A DNA stretch of 61,404 bases from Microbacteriaceae bacterium (GCA_014378715.1 JACMNE010000128.1:1-61404); one strand, 5' to 3'; shown: positions 27,852 to 36,530, counted from the stretch's first letter. The notes: generated by a model from the letters alone, not told the origin. Numbers and translations: made by a program.

Positions 27852-28010
27852 GGAAGGCTGTTCCTGACGGTGGGTGCGACGCGTTTTCTGGGCAGGTCCC
27901 CCGGTTCACGTTATGGCACCGGCCGTCGATTCGGAAGCCCTGTGGAGAACACGGGGAGTTCATCCCAGCCGGGTGGTGCCCCGTGGTACCGCCAAAGTAA
28001 CGTGAGGGGC

Positions 28011-29021
28011 ATGGAATTCAGATACCTCGGAAACAGCGGACTCAAGGTCTCGGCGATCACCTACGGCAACTGGCTGACACACGGGTCGCAGGTCGAGAAC
28101 GCCACCGCGATCGAGTGTGTGCGCGCCGCCCTCGACGCGGGGATCACCAGCTTCGACACGGCGGACGTGTACGCCAACACCGTCGCCGAGAAGGTGCTCG
28201 GCCGCGCCCTCAAGGGAGAGAGGCGCGCGTCGGTCGAGATCTTCACGAAGGTCTTCGGGCCCACCGGCCCCAAGGGCCCGAACGACTCCGGGCTGTCGCG
28301 CAAGCACATCATGGAGTCGATCGACGGGTCGCTGCGCCGCCTCAAGACGGACTATGTCGACCTGTACCAGGCGCACCGCTACGACGTCGAGACGCCGCTC
28401 GAGGAGACCATGCAGGCCTTCGCGGATGTCGTGCGGCAGGGTAAGGCGCTGTACATCGGTGTGAGCGAGTGGACAGCGGACCAGCTGCGGGCCGGGCACG
28501 CCCTCGCCTCCGAGCTGGGCATCCAGCTCATCTCGAACCAGCCCCAGTACTCGATGCTCTGGCGGGTCATCGAGGCGGAGGTCGAGCCGGTCTCGCGGGA
28601 GCTCGGCATCAGCCAGATCGTCTGGTCACCCATCGCCCAGGGGGTGCTGACGGGCAAGTACGCTCCGGGGGCCCCGCTTCCCGAGGGGTCCCGCGCGACC
28701 GACGACAAGGGCGGCGCGAACATGATCAAGCGCTTCATGCGCGACGACGTGCTCACCGCGGTGCAGGGCCTTCGCCCGATCGCGGACGAGCTCGGACTCG
28801 ACCTCGCCCAGCTCTCGATCGCCTGGGTGCTGCGCAACTCCAACGTCGCCTCGGCGATCATCGGGGCGTCGCGCCCGTCGCAGGTCACGTCGAATGTGGC
28901 GGCGGCCGGGGTCGTGCTCTCGGCTGAGACCCAGTCCCGCATCGATACCGTGATCGGGCACGTCGCCGAGTACGACCCGGCGCGAACCCGCGAGTCGTCG
29001 CCGAAGTCCCGGGAATCCTGA
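28011..29021 (+). CDS. Aldo/keto reductase, potassium-channel beta-subunit-like
   Basis: 336 residues. It starts MEFRYLGNSGLKVSAITYGNW. The catalytic tetrad is in place: Asp in FDTADVYAN with its Tyr three residues on, Lys in EIFTKVFG and His in LYQAHRYD. The NADPH site at the C-terminus reads IIGASRPSQVTSNV, as in AKR6/AKR11 proteins. I chose ATG 28011, after GTGAGGGG. The frame is open upstream but overlaps the divergent peptidase gene. It is a broad-specificity carbonyl reductase. The substrate is unknown. Confidence 0.92.
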   Translation: MEFRYLGNSGLKVSAITYGNWLTHGSQVENATAIECVRAALDAGITSFDTADVYANTVAEKVLGRALKGERRASVEIFTKVFGPTGPKGPNDSGLSRKHIMESIDGSLRRLKTDYVDLYQAHRYDVETPLEETMQAFADVVRQGKALYIGVSEWTADQLRAGHALASELGIQLISNQPQYSMLWRVIEAEVEPVSRELGISQIVWSPIAQGVLTGKYAPGAPLPEGSRATDDKGGANMIKRFMRDDVLTAVQGLRPIADELGLDLAQLSIAWVLRNSNVASAIIGASRPSQVTSNVAAAGVVLSAETQSRIDTVIGHVAEYDPARTRESSPKSRES

Positions 29022-29041
29022 GCCGGAACTATTTTCGCGCG

Positions 29042-29075
29042 ATCGGGAATATCCCGATAGTCAATGCGATTGCAT
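29042..29075. promoter_or_regulatory. Two adjacent palindromes upstream of YceI gene
   Basis: ATCGGGA-ATA-TCCCGAT (29042-29058) is a perfect 7-bp palindrome with a 3-base centre. ATGC-GATT-GCAT (29064-29075) follows. Both lie 70-105 bases before the yceI-like start and just after the aldo/keto reductase stop. The first has no T run, so an operator or a weak terminator are both possible. Confidence 0.35.
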
Positions 29076-29147
29076 AGACCTGAGCGGCGTCTCTCCGAGC
29101 CGGCTCACCACGACCACCAGCCACCCCGACCGACGTAAGGACTCACC

Positions 29148-29705
29148 ATGACCCTCACCGCAGAATCCATTCCCGGCTACACCGCAGGCACCTGGGCCCT
29201 CGACCCCATCCACTCGGAGATCACCTTCTCCGTACGCCACCTCGCCATCTCCAAGGTGAAGGGCTCGTTCGAGAAGTTCGACCTCGCCGTTGTCACCACC
29301 GAGAACCCGCTCGACACGAAGCTCACCGCCTCGATCGAGGTCGCATCGATCAACACCCGCCAGAAGGACCGCGACAACCACCTCCGCACGAACGACTTCT
29401 TCGCGGCCGACGAGTTCCCGACCATCGACTTCGTCTCCAGCGCCGTGCGCCAGGACGGCGACGAGCTGCTCATCGACGGCGAGCTCACCATGCGCGGCAT
29501 CACCCGCCCGGTCACCTTCGCCGGCGAGTTCGGCGGCATCATCGTCAACGGCTACGGCCAGACGGTCGCCGGCGCCTCGTTCACCACCAAGATCAACCGC
29601 CTCGACTTCGGCGTCAAGTGGAACGCGGCCGTCGAGGCCGGCGGCCTGACCCTCGGCGACGAGGTCACCATCACCATCGACGCCCAGGTCGCCCTCCAGG
29701 CCTGA
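29148..29705 (+). CDS. YceI family protein (lipocalin-like isoprenoid binding)
   Basis: 185 residues covering the whole YceI beta-barrel: GTWALDPIHSEITFSVRHLAISKVKGSF (residues about 10-37, the family's opening block), DNHLRTNDFFAADEFPTI, and GELTMRGITRPVTFAGEF. Members bind polyprenoids or amphiphiles. No signal peptide is visible, so this copy is cytosolic, as usual for actinobacterial YceI. The ATG follows GTAAGGAC. A palindrome pair sits in the long leader (126 bases), so regulation is likely. Confidence 0.93.
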   Translation: MTLTAESIPGYTAGTWALDPIHSEITFSVRHLAISKVKGSFEKFDLAVVTTENPLDTKLTASIEVASINTRQKDRDNHLRTNDFFAADEFPTIDFVSSAVRQDGDELLIDGELTMRGITRPVTFAGEFGGIIVNGYGQTVAGASFTTKINRLDFGVKWNAAVEAGGLTLGDEVTITIDAQVALQA

Positions 29706-29720
29706 TCCACCGAGCACGCC

Positions 29721-29726
29721 TACTCT
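29721..29726 (+). promoter_or_regulatory. -10 element (TACTCT) for DUF998 gene, predicted leaderless start
   Basis: TACTCT, six bases (GTAGGC), then ATG at 29733. The gap from the YceI stop is only 27 bases, so the promoter lies directly behind that gene. Confidence 0.5.
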
Positions 29727-29732
29727 GTAGGC

Positions 29733-30452
29733 ATGACCAGACAGCGACGCCAGCTCACAGCTGGCGTCGTTCTGTCGTTCGGCGTGGTGTACATCGTCTT
29801 CGAGTTCCTCGCGGCGATGGCGTGGACTGCCCCGCCATACGACTGGGCCAGGAACCTCATCTCCGACCTCGGGTTCTCGGACTGCGCCGTCATCGACGGC
29901 AGCGTGATCTGCTCACCGCTGCATCCGCTGATGAACGCCGGTTTCATGATCCAGGGCACGGTCTTCGTCATCGGCAGCATTCTCGTCACCCGGCTGATGG
30001 TGCCACGACGCGGCATGCGCATCGTGGTGCTCTCGCTGCTGGTCACCTCTGGCATCGGCACCTTCATGGTCGGGGTCCTGCACCAGGGACTCGCCCTCTA
30101 CGCTGCCGGCCTGAACGTGCTGCACGTGGTCGCCGCGACCCTCGCGATCGGGGCAGGCAACATCGGCATCCTGCTGCTGGGCGTCATTGTGCTGCGCGAG
30201 GCGGAGTGGCGCGGTTACGGCATCGCCGTCGTCGTCATCGCCATCGTCGGCACCGCGGCGGGGGTCCTGCTTATGGCCAGAAACGACCTCGGCATCGGCC
30301 TCGGGTTCATCGAGCGCGTTTCGGTCTATCCGCTCAACACCTGGACGATCGGCACCGGTGTCGGCCTGGTCGTGAAGAGCCTGCGCGAGTCCCGCCGCAG
30401 CCGCGCAACACAGTGGCGGCAGCCGCCGGTTTTCCCCACCATGGGGGCATGA
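29733..30452 (+). CDS. DUF998 family membrane protein
   Basis: 239 residues with six membrane helices. Family marks are FEFLAAMAWTAPPYDWARNLISDLG, of which the NLISDLG motif is the DUF998 hallmark, and the extracellular CSPLHPLMNAGF stretch with Cys residues. Function is unknown. The family is loosely likened to heptahelical membrane proteins and is common in actinobacteria. The C-terminus is basic (RESRRSRATQWRQ). Its 3' end stops beside a possible glycosyltransferase remnant on the other strand. Confidence 0.85.
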   Translation: MTRQRRQLTAGVVLSFGVVYIVFEFLAAMAWTAPPYDWARNLISDLGFSDCAVIDGSVICSPLHPLMNAGFMIQGTVFVIGSILVTRLMVPRRGMRIVVLSLLVTSGIGTFMVGVLHQGLALYAAGLNVLHVVAATLAIGAGNIGILLLGVIVLREAEWRGYGIAVVVIAIVGTAAGVLLMARNDLGIGLGFIERVSVYPLNTWTIGTGVGLVVKSLRESRRSRATQWRQPPVFPTMGA

Positions 30453-30455
30453 CCG

Positions 30456-30590
30456 CGCGGGCCGTGATGTGCCGCGCTGGCGGTGATGGAGGCCGTCCAT
30501 GGCGACCCGGCCACCCTCGCGGAGCTCCGGCGACGTGGGAATCACCACCACGATCTCGTCGACCGCGAGGACGCCGGCCCGGGGCGCCAC
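30456..30590 (-). pseudogene. Possible 5' remnant of a family 2 glycosyltransferase
   Basis: Directly after the PIG-L/methyltransferase stop, a GTG-initiated frame reads VAPRAGVLAVDEIVVVIPT and then degenerates. The DEIVVVIP strand is what a GT2 enzyme has at its nucleotide-sugar site (VVIPARNEE), and later AMDGLHH resembles its next helix. The expected DEE motif is absent and the frame soon becomes Arg/Pro-rich nonsense. In related genomes I would expect a glycosyltransferase next to this gene pair (recalled, not checked). Alternatively this is chance coding in a 140-base gap. Confidence 0.3.
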
Positions 30591-30591
30591 G

Positions 30592-31977
30592 TCACGGCAG
30601 CAGCCCGCTCGCCCGCGCCACTGAGATCGCGGGTCGGCGCACGAGCACGTCGAGCAGGAAGTCCTCCTCCTCATGATGGGAGAGCACCTCGAACCCCGGA
30701 TGGGCGGTCAGCGTCGTGTGCACGTCGTCGCCGCGCTCCGGATACCCCTCGACGGAATGCCGCCAGTGGCAGGCGATGAGCACCCCGTCGGCGGAGAGGG
30801 TGCGGTCGATGTGGTCGATCGCTATGTCGAGGTCGTCGCGGCTCCAGTAGTAGGCGACCTCCGACAGCACGATCAGGTCGAAGGAGCCGGCCGGCCAGTG
30901 CACGGGGGTGTCGCATCTCACGAGAGTCACGTGGGACTGCTCGATCAGTCGCTCCCGCGCCCGCCCCAGCGGCTGTTCCGAGATATCGGTCGCGACGAGG
31001 CTCGCGCACCGACCGGCGAGGTCGGCCGTGAGCACCCCGATCGAGCAGCCGATCTCGAGCCCGGAGGAAAACAGCGGACGGGGCAGGGACGCGACCGTGA
31101 GCGCGCGCTTGCGCATCTCGTACCAGCGGGACTCGAACCCCCAGGGGTCCTCGGTGCCCGCGTAGAACTCGTCGAAGAACTCGCGGCTGAGGGTGCGGCC
31201 GCCCGAGGTTCCGCCACCTGATGGGCCACTGCCGAGCGGCGTGACGAACACCTCGAACGGCCGCGAGAAGTGCTCGTGGAATCCGACGTCCAGGAGCACC
31301 TCGTCGCCGACCGCGTTGGACAATGGCCGGTTCTGGCTCGTGTACTCGGTGATGGCCGCGAGCTTGGCCTCGTGCTCGGCGGCGCCCAGGGAGAGGATCG
31401 CGAGCCGGGTCCACGGCACGCGCTCGTCTGCGGGGGTGGCCCAGTGCCACATCCAGACCGGGTATTCGAGCAGCTGGCAAGCGGATGATCGCGCGACGCG
31501 CGCCGCCTCGGCGCCGGCCGCCTCGTGGTCGCCGTGGCCGTCGTGCCGCCAGGGGGCGACGACGAGCGCGCCCTCGCCGAGCCCCAACGACTCGAGGTGG
31601 GCAGCCAGTTCCTCGCGGTGCTGCCGCAGCTCGCCGTCCGGCAGGCCCAGGTGGTCGATCGTCGCCGCCGGTGCGGTGTGGCCGATGGCCGCGACCACCT
31701 CGAGGCGGCGTCGGCGTGCGAGCTCCCCGCGGGTCGTCGTGGGCGGTGCGGGGTGCGAGGCTTGGCCGTCGGTCGCCACCACCACGTGCACGGGGATCCC
31801 GAGTGCGGCGGCTCGGGCCATCAGGCCGCCGGCGCCGAGAGACTCGTCGTCGGGGTGCGCAGCGACGACGACCAGTCGGGTGATCCCGTCGAGGACCAGC
31901 GCCGGCACACCCAGCCAGCCCGGGGCCGACAGCCAGGCCTCCTCGGAGGTGCCCGCGTCGCGATGGTCGAAGGTCAC
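30592..31977 (-). CDS. Bifunctional PIG-L deacetylase and SAM-dependent methyltransferase
   Basis: About 461 residues in two parts. The first has the PIG-L zinc motif AHPDDESLGAGG at about 41-52 and the third ligand in RHDGHGDHEAAG, so it should remove an N-acetyl group from an amino sugar. The second is a class I methyltransferase: GLEIGCSIGVLTADLA (SAM loop), SFDLIVLSEVAYYW. The start is GTG 31977, overlapping the acyl-CoA dehydrogenase stop by GTGA. A second GTG sits at 31980. The product of this pathway is unknown. N-deacetylation and N- or O-methylation of a sugar conjugate is the inference. Confidence 0.88.
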   Translation of the reverse strand: MTFDHRDAGTSEEAWLSAPGWLGVPALVLDGITRLVVVAAHPDDESLGAGGLMARAAALGIPVHVVVATDGQASHPAPPTTTRGELARRRRLEVVAAIGHTAPAATIDHLGLPDGELRQHREELAAHLESLGLGEGALVVAPWRHDGHGDHEAAGAEAARVARSSACQLLEYPVWMWHWATPADERVPWTRLAILSLGAAEHEAKLAAITEYTSQNRPLSNAVGDEVLLDVGFHEHFSRPFEVFVTPLGSGPSGGGTSGGRTLSREFFDEFYAGTEDPWGFESRWYEMRKRALTVASLPRPLFSSGLEIGCSIGVLTADLAGRCASLVATDISEQPLGRARERLIEQSHVTLVRCDTPVHWPAGSFDLIVLSEVAYYWSRDDLDIAIDHIDRTLSADGVLIACHWRHSVEGYPERGDDVHTTLTAHPGFEVLSHHEEEDFLLDVLVRRPAISVARASGLLP

Positions 31978-33023
31978 CACGGTCGCTCCCGCGCGTCGAG
32001 CAGCGTCGCCCCGAGATCGGCCTCGTCGCGTTCGGCGTGGTGCTGCCGCAGGTACAGCGTGAGATCGGCCACGCGGCGCGCATGGTCGTCCTCGAGGGCG
32101 AGAGGCGCGGGCCCGAGCGCGTGGCCGGCCAGTCGCAGCACGTCCTCGGCGCCGCGGGCGACGATCGCCCTCGTGCGCAGCGCCAGCATCCGCTCTCCCC
32201 CGCCCTCGGCGTGGGGGGAGTCGATCTCCGCCGCCGCCGCGGCCAGCGCGAGGCCGCCGGCATGCAGGGCGAGGTCGACCGACCCGATCAGGAGTTCGGC
32301 GATGCGGTCGCTGCGGCGGGGGGCGCCGAGGAGCCGCCTGGCGATCCCCGCGGCCGCGCCCCACCAGACGGCCGCGACGCCCGTGCCGCCCCACGCGAAT
32401 CCGGGGCGATCGAGGTACCACCCGTCGTCGCCGACCGGCACGGCTGGCACCTCGTCGAACGCGACCGGACCGCTCGGCACAGCGACCAATCCCCGCGCGA
32501 CCCAGGCGTCAGGCCCGGGGCGGACGCCGGGGTGCCGCAGGTCGACGGCGAATAGCCGGCGGCGCGAGGCGGAGGTGGTGGCCGTGACGAGGGCGTGGGT
32601 GAGCATACCGGCGAGCGAGCACCACGGCTTGGTGCCGCTGAGACACCACCCGTCGCCCGACCGGGTCGCGGCGAGCCTGGATCCTGCGCCCTCCGCCGCG
32701 AAGACGCCCCAGGTGCTGTGCTCCCCCGCGGCGATCGTCGGGAGGTCGACCCCCCGGGCCTGGTGGAGGATCGCGAGGGCGTCGAGGTGCGGCTCCGCCA
32801 CCCGCGCCGCGGTCACGTCCGCCGCGGCGATCGTGGCCAACGACTGCCAGAGGTGCGCGGTGTCCCCGCCTCCCGGGACCGGCGCTGTGGCGCCGAGGCG
32901 CCGGGCGAGGGCGAGCGCGTCGTCGACGCGACCGCCGGTGGCCAGGGCACGCGTATACAGCTCATCGAGGCCGTCGCCCTGCACGCGCGGCCGGAAGCGC
33001 ACTCCACCGTCGGATTCACCCAT
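31974..33023 (-). CDS. Acyl-CoA dehydrogenase-like protein
   Basis: 349 residues, somewhat short for the family and poorly conserved. It keeps the middle FAD/substrate strand WGVFAAEGAGSRLAATRSGDGWCLSGTKPWCSLAG (about residues 108-142), which corresponds to the usual signature, and a C-terminal helical domain. The standard N-terminal QxxxxDP and the usual catalytic Glu motif are not obvious, so it may have another reaction, for example a flavin oxidase or N-oxygenase. It is coupled to the PIG-L/methyltransferase gene by GTGA. TAGGTT six bases before ATG predicts a leaderless start. Confidence 0.75.
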   Translation of the reverse strand: MGESDGGVRFRPRVQGDGLDELYTRALATGGRVDDALALARRLGATAPVPGGGDTAHLWQSLATIAAADVTAARVAEPHLDALAILHQARGVDLPTIAAGEHSTWGVFAAEGAGSRLAATRSGDGWCLSGTKPWCSLAGMLTHALVTATTSASRRRLFAVDLRHPGVRPGPDAWVARGLVAVPSGPVAFDEVPAVPVGDDGWYLDRPGFAWGGTGVAAVWWGAAAGIARRLLGAPRRSDRIAELLIGSVDLALHAGGLALAAAAAEIDSPHAEGGGERMLALRTRAIVARGAEDVLRLAGHALGPAPLALEDDHARRVADLTLYLRQHHAERDEADLGATLLDARERPW

Positions 33024-33029
33024 GCGCCG

Positions 33030-33035
33030 AACCTA
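33030..33035 (-). promoter_or_regulatory. -10 element (TAGGTT) for acyl-CoA dehydrogenase-like gene
   Basis: On the minus strand TAGGTT, six bases (CGGCGC), then ATG 33023. It marks the likely start of the PIG-L unit, leaderless. Confidence 0.5.
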
Positions 33036-33094
33036 GACCGCCGCGCCCGCCCGGCGCCTAGGCTTGCGCACCCCGGCCGGCTGCGCTATCCGGT

Positions 33095-34075
33095 TCAGGC
33101 CGGCAGGTCGAAGACCAAGCAGGTGCTCGTCGCCGTGGCCACGAGTCGGCCCTGGGAGTCGACGACGGTGCCCTCGGCGAAGGCGACCCGCCGGCCCGGC
33201 TTGGTGACGGTGCCGACGGCGGTCAGGGTGCCGGTGCTCGCGAGCACCGGCCGCAGGTAGTTCACCTTGATCTCGATCGAGGTGTACCCCGTTCCGGCAG
33301 GGAGCGTGGTGTGCACGGCGCAGCCGATCACCGAGTCGAGGAGGGTGCAGACCAGCCCGCCGTGCACCGTGCCGATGGGGTTGTAGTGCGACTCGTCGGG
33401 GTGGCACTCGAACGTCGTCATGCCGATCTCCGCCGCGACCGGGGCCATCCGCATCAGCGCGGCGATCGGCGGCGGGGGCACGGTACCGTCGATCATCGAG
33501 CGGATGTAGTCCAAACCGGTGATCCCGGCGGCGTGCCGGGCCCCGACCAGCGGGTCCGTCCACTGCACGAGCCGCGACCTCGCGGAGGCGACCAGCAGGG
33601 CGACCCGCACCGTACCGCCCTTCGTGCTCTGCCTGCCGACCTCGATGAACCCGAGCCGGGCATGGAAGGCGAGCGAGCCGGGATTGGGCGGGTCGACGTT
33701 GACCTCGCAGGTGACCTCGGCCCGTCCGGCGGTCCGCGCGAGCTGGAATACCCGGTCATAGAGTCGCTGGCCGATGCCCCTCCCGCGCTGCTCCTCATCG
33801 ACGACGATGCGGTCGACGTACAGCGAGTCGGTGCCGCGGTCCTGGAAGAAGCGGTAGTTCTCGCTGGCGTAGTCGCTGCCGGGCTCGAAGGCGATCAGGA
33901 AGCCGACGAGGGCGCCGTCCACATCATCCGCTATACCCAGGGCGACATCGCACTCGTGCACGAGCACCACGAACTCGGCCGCGGAGGTCGGGGGCACAGC
34001 CGGGACGGCAGCGTCGTTGAGCTCCTCGAGGCGGTCGGTGTCAGCGGGAGTGAGGTTCCTGATCACGAGGGTCAT
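33095..34075 (-). CDS. GNAT acetyltransferase fused to a PaaI-type hotdog thioesterase
   Basis: 326 residues, one uninterrupted frame, two domains. Residues 1-165 are a GNAT fold: IRNLTPADTDRLEELN, then VDRIVVDEEQRGRGIGQRLY with the QRGRGIG acetyl-CoA loop, and FHARLGF. Residues about 175-326 are a hotdog domain: HYNPIGTVHGGLVCTLLDSVIGCAV, with the HGG catalytic loop of PaaI thioesterases, and VNYLRPV. The joint near residue 170 has no stop or Met. Both halves handle CoA esters. Substrates are unknown. A TAGGGT lies 5 bases before ATG. GNAT-thioesterase fusions exist (YiiD of E. coli) but with another hotdog type. Confidence 0.85.
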   Translation of the reverse strand: MTLVIRNLTPADTDRLEELNDAAVPAVPPTSAAEFVVLVHECDVALGIADDVDGALVGFLIAFEPGSDYASENYRFFQDRGTDSLYVDRIVVDEEQRGRGIGQRLYDRVFQLARTAGRAEVTCEVNVDPPNPGSLAFHARLGFIEVGRQSTKGGTVRVALLVASARSRLVQWTDPLVGARHAAGITGLDYIRSMIDGTVPPPPIAALMRMAPVAAEIGMTTFECHPDESHYNPIGTVHGGLVCTLLDSVIGCAVHTTLPAGTGYTSIEIKVNYLRPVLASTGTLTAVGTVTKPGRRVAFAEGTVVDSQGRLVATATSTCLVFDLPA

Positions 34076-34090
34076 GGGGGAACCCTAACG

Positions 34091-34306
34091 TCAGCGTCTC
34101 CTGGCCCGCGGCGACCCCTCGGACGGGATGACGATCCATAAGACCACATAGAGCACCCAGAGCGGGCCGGGGATGAAGCTAAGGACGATCCAGAGCACAC
34201 GCACCAGGCCGCGGTCCCAGCCGAGCCATGCGGCGATCGCGGCGCACACGCCGGCGAGCACCCGGCCTCGGGTCGGACGGGCGAATGCACTCGATCGGGT
34301 AGCCAT
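34091..34306 (-). CDS. PspC domain protein
   Basis: 71 residues. An N-terminal RPTRGRVLAGVCAAIAAWLGWD block (about residues 11-32; GVCAGIAxxxxxD type) and one membrane helix FIPGPLWVLYVVLWIVIP form a minimal PspC domain, followed by a basic tail. ATG 34306 with GGTGGAG upstream. Single PspC proteins sit in the membrane and are linked to envelope stress, but short copies in actinobacteria are uncharacterised. It ends 16 bases before the GNAT-thioesterase start and could be its leader gene. Confidence 0.88.
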   Translation of the reverse strand: MATRSSAFARPTRGRVLAGVCAAIAAWLGWDRGLVRVLWIVLSFIPGPLWVLYVVLWIVIPSEGSPRARRR

Positions 34307-34431
34307 GACTCCACCCTGCCCGAGGATCGCCGGATCGCCAAGGGCGAGGATCCGCCCGGTGTCAAACTGTGACTTGCTGGGAAGTTCGCTGAGCGTGCCC
34401 GGTGCGCCGCGCGGCCGCGCCAAGATGGACC

Positions 34432-35436
34432 ATGAGCCCGATTCGCCGCACCCCCGCCTCCGCCGTCACGTTCAGCCAATATGGGGGCGTCGATGTGCTC
34501 GACCTCGTCGAGATGGAGAAGCCGGTCGCCGGCCGGGGCGAGATCGTCGTCGAGGTGCTCGCCGCCGGCATCAACCATGTCGAGGCCTACGTGCGCCAGG
34601 GTCAGTTCGACGGCGAGGTGCCCATCACCTTCCCGCAGCGCCAGGGCAGTGACTTCTCCGGCCTCGTCTCGTCGATTGGCGAGGGCGTCACGTCGTTCTC
34701 GAAGGGCGCCGAGGTGCTCGGCCACGCCAGCATGAGCTCCCACGCCAACTGGGTCGTCGTGCCCCAGTCGCAGCTCGTCGCCAAGCCAGCCAGCCTCTCC
34801 TGGGAGGTCGCGGGCAGCCTCTTCCTCGCCGGGCTGGCAGCCGATGATGCGGTGCAGGCCGTCAACGTGAGCGCCGAGGAGACCGTCGTGATCTCGGCGG
34901 CCGCGGGAGGCGTCGGCAGCATGGAGGCGCACCTCGCCATGGCGCGGGGCGCCACCGTGATCGGAACCTGCGGCGAACGCAACTTTGACTACCTGCGCCA
35001 GATCGGCGTCAAGCCGGTCGTCTATGGCGGCGGTCTGGCCGAGCGCATCCGCGCCCTCGCCCCCCGCGGCGTCCACGCCTACATCGACAACTTCGGCGGG
35101 GACAACGTGCGCGTCGCCGAGGAGCTCGGGGTGGCGACGGCGCGGTTCCGCTCCAGCGACCACCGGCGCGACATCGAGCTCGAGGCCATGAACCCCACCC
35201 CCGAACAGGCCGAGCAGCACACCCGTGTGCTCGCCCGCCTCGCCGGGCTGGCCGGTGAACGCAAGATCAATGTGCTCATCTCGGGCTTCTACCCGTTCGA
35301 CAAGGTGCGCGAGGCGTTCGACGACCTCGAGCAGCGGCACGCGCGCGGAAAGATCGTGCTGGGCATGCGTCCGGTCGACAATTCCTTCCACGGACTGGGC
35401 GCGCGCAAGGTTCGCGACCAGCAGGAGCGCTCGTAG
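34432..35436 (+). CDS. Zinc-independent quinone oxidoreductase (MDR superfamily)
   Basis: 334 residues. It has the MDR layout: a GroES-like part with VEVLAAGINHVEAYVRQG (the usual N-terminal strand) and the NADPH fold VVISAAAGGVGSMEAHLA near residue 158, with the AAGGVG motif of QOR proteins. There are no zinc-binding Cys, as in the quinone reductase branch. I chose ATG 34432. An in-frame ATG-less extension runs 10 codons further. The C-terminus is basic. It diverges from the PspC gene across 125 bases. The natural substrate is unknown. Confidence 0.88.
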   Translation: MSPIRRTPASAVTFSQYGGVDVLDLVEMEKPVAGRGEIVVEVLAAGINHVEAYVRQGQFDGEVPITFPQRQGSDFSGLVSSIGEGVTSFSKGAEVLGHASMSSHANWVVVPQSQLVAKPASLSWEVAGSLFLAGLAADDAVQAVNVSAEETVVISAAAGGVGSMEAHLAMARGATVIGTCGERNFDYLRQIGVKPVVYGGGLAERIRALAPRGVHAYIDNFGGDNVRVAEELGVATARFRSSDHRRDIELEAMNPTPEQAEQHTRVLARLAGLAGERKINVLISGFYPFDKVREAFDDLEQRHARGKIVLGMRPVDNSFHGLGARKVRDQQERS

Positions 35437-35461
35437 CGCGCTGAGCGGGGCCCGCGGTGCG

Positions 35462-36301
35462 CTACTCCTCCGTCACGAAGTCGATCAGCTGCTCGACGCG
35501 GCCGAGCAGCACCGGCTCGAGGTCGGCGAAGGTCGACACCTTCGCGAGGATGCGCTGCCACGCCGCCGCGATGTCGGCCTGGTCCTCGTGCGGCCAGCCC
35601 AGTGCCTCGCAGATGCCGTGCTTCCACTCCATCGACCGCGGGATCCGCGGCCACACGTCAAGTCCGACCCGGGCGGGCTTGACCGCCTGCCAGACGTCGA
35701 CAAACGGATGCCCGACGACGAGCGCGTTCTTGCCGTGCCGGCCAGCCGAGACGTGGTCGGCGATCCGCTTCTCCTTCGATCCGGGCACGAGGTGGTCGAC
35801 GAGCACCCCCACCCGGCGGTCCGGCGTCGGCCCGAATCGGTCGAGGATCGCCTCGAGGTCGTCGATCCCCTCCAGGTACTCCACCACGACACCCTCGACC
35901 CGCAGGTCGTGCCCCCACACCTTCTCGACCAGTTCGGCGTCGTGCCGGCCCTCGACGAAGATGCGGCTCGCGCGGGCCACCCGCGCCGGCGCGTTGGCGA
36001 CGGCGAACGACCCGGACGCCGACCGCGCGGTTCCCGCCGGGGCGGCCCGCACCGGGGCGACCATCGCGACAGGCTCGCCCTCGAGCAGGAACCCGGGCCC
36101 GAGTGGAAACACCCGCACGGCGCCTCGGAAGTCCTCGAGCTCGACGAGGCGCCCGGTGACGCGCAGGACTGCCCCACAGAATCCTGTCGTCGCGTCCTCG
36201 ATCACCAGATCGCGGTCAGCGGGGACCTGCCGGGGGGCGGCGCGGGGAGCCCGGCGCGAGTAGCCGTCGAGCACGTCGCGGGCATACCTGTCATCACTCA
36301 T
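35462..36301 (-). CDS. DUF3097 family protein
   Basis: 279 residues, matching DUF3097 over its whole length. Marks seen are DVLDGYSRRAPR at the start, IFVEGRHDAELVEKVWGHDLR (TOPRIM-like EGxxDA with downstream DHLVPGSKEKRIAD), and GHPFVDVWQAVKP. The EG-D and D-x-H-x-P pattern suggests a Toprim-type metal site, so a nucleic-acid or nucleotide role is possible. The family is restricted to actinobacteria and has no known function. It converges with the quinone reductase gene. Confidence 0.87.
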   Translation of the reverse strand: MSDDRYARDVLDGYSRRAPRAAPRQVPADRDLVIEDATTGFCGAVLRVTGRLVELEDFRGAVRVFPLGPGFLLEGEPVAMVAPVRAAPAGTARSASGSFAVANAPARVARASRIFVEGRHDAELVEKVWGHDLRVEGVVVEYLEGIDDLEAILDRFGPTPDRRVGVLVDHLVPGSKEKRIADHVSAGRHGKNALVVGHPFVDVWQAVKPARVGLDVWPRIPRSMEWKHGICEALGWPHEDQADIAAAWQRILAKVSTFADLEPVLLGRVEQLIDFVTEE

Positions 36302-36372
36302 TTGGCGAGGATATTCGGTCGGTACCCCACTACTGATCTGCCACCCCGACTGTCAAGCCATAATCCCGATTT

Positions 36373-36402
36373 TTGCATTCGCCCATTCCCGGGTAGTGTT
36401 AT
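36373..36402 (+). promoter_or_regulatory. Candidate cspA promoter with long leader
   Basis: TTGCAT (36373-36378) and TGTTAT (36397-36402) are 18 bases apart, in the only AT-rich part of the 229-base gap between DUF3097 and cspA. TAGTGT at 36394 is an alternative -10. This would give a leader of about 120 bases, as is usual for cold-shock mRNAs. Confidence 0.45.
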
Positions 36403-36530
36403 TTCCGAAGTTGATGTGCATCGCGCGTCGCAGCGTTCCTCGGAACGTCTCACAGTGAGAGCGGCGGTGGGCTCCTCGGCGCGTGGCCCCGACGTTCGGG
36501 TCCCGCATAGCACTCCAGGAGGAGCTTGCA

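Noticed and set aside
29042..29058. Palindrome as rho-independent terminator of the aldo/keto reductase
   Set aside because: The stem is only 7 bp and no T run follows. Kept as a possible operator instead.
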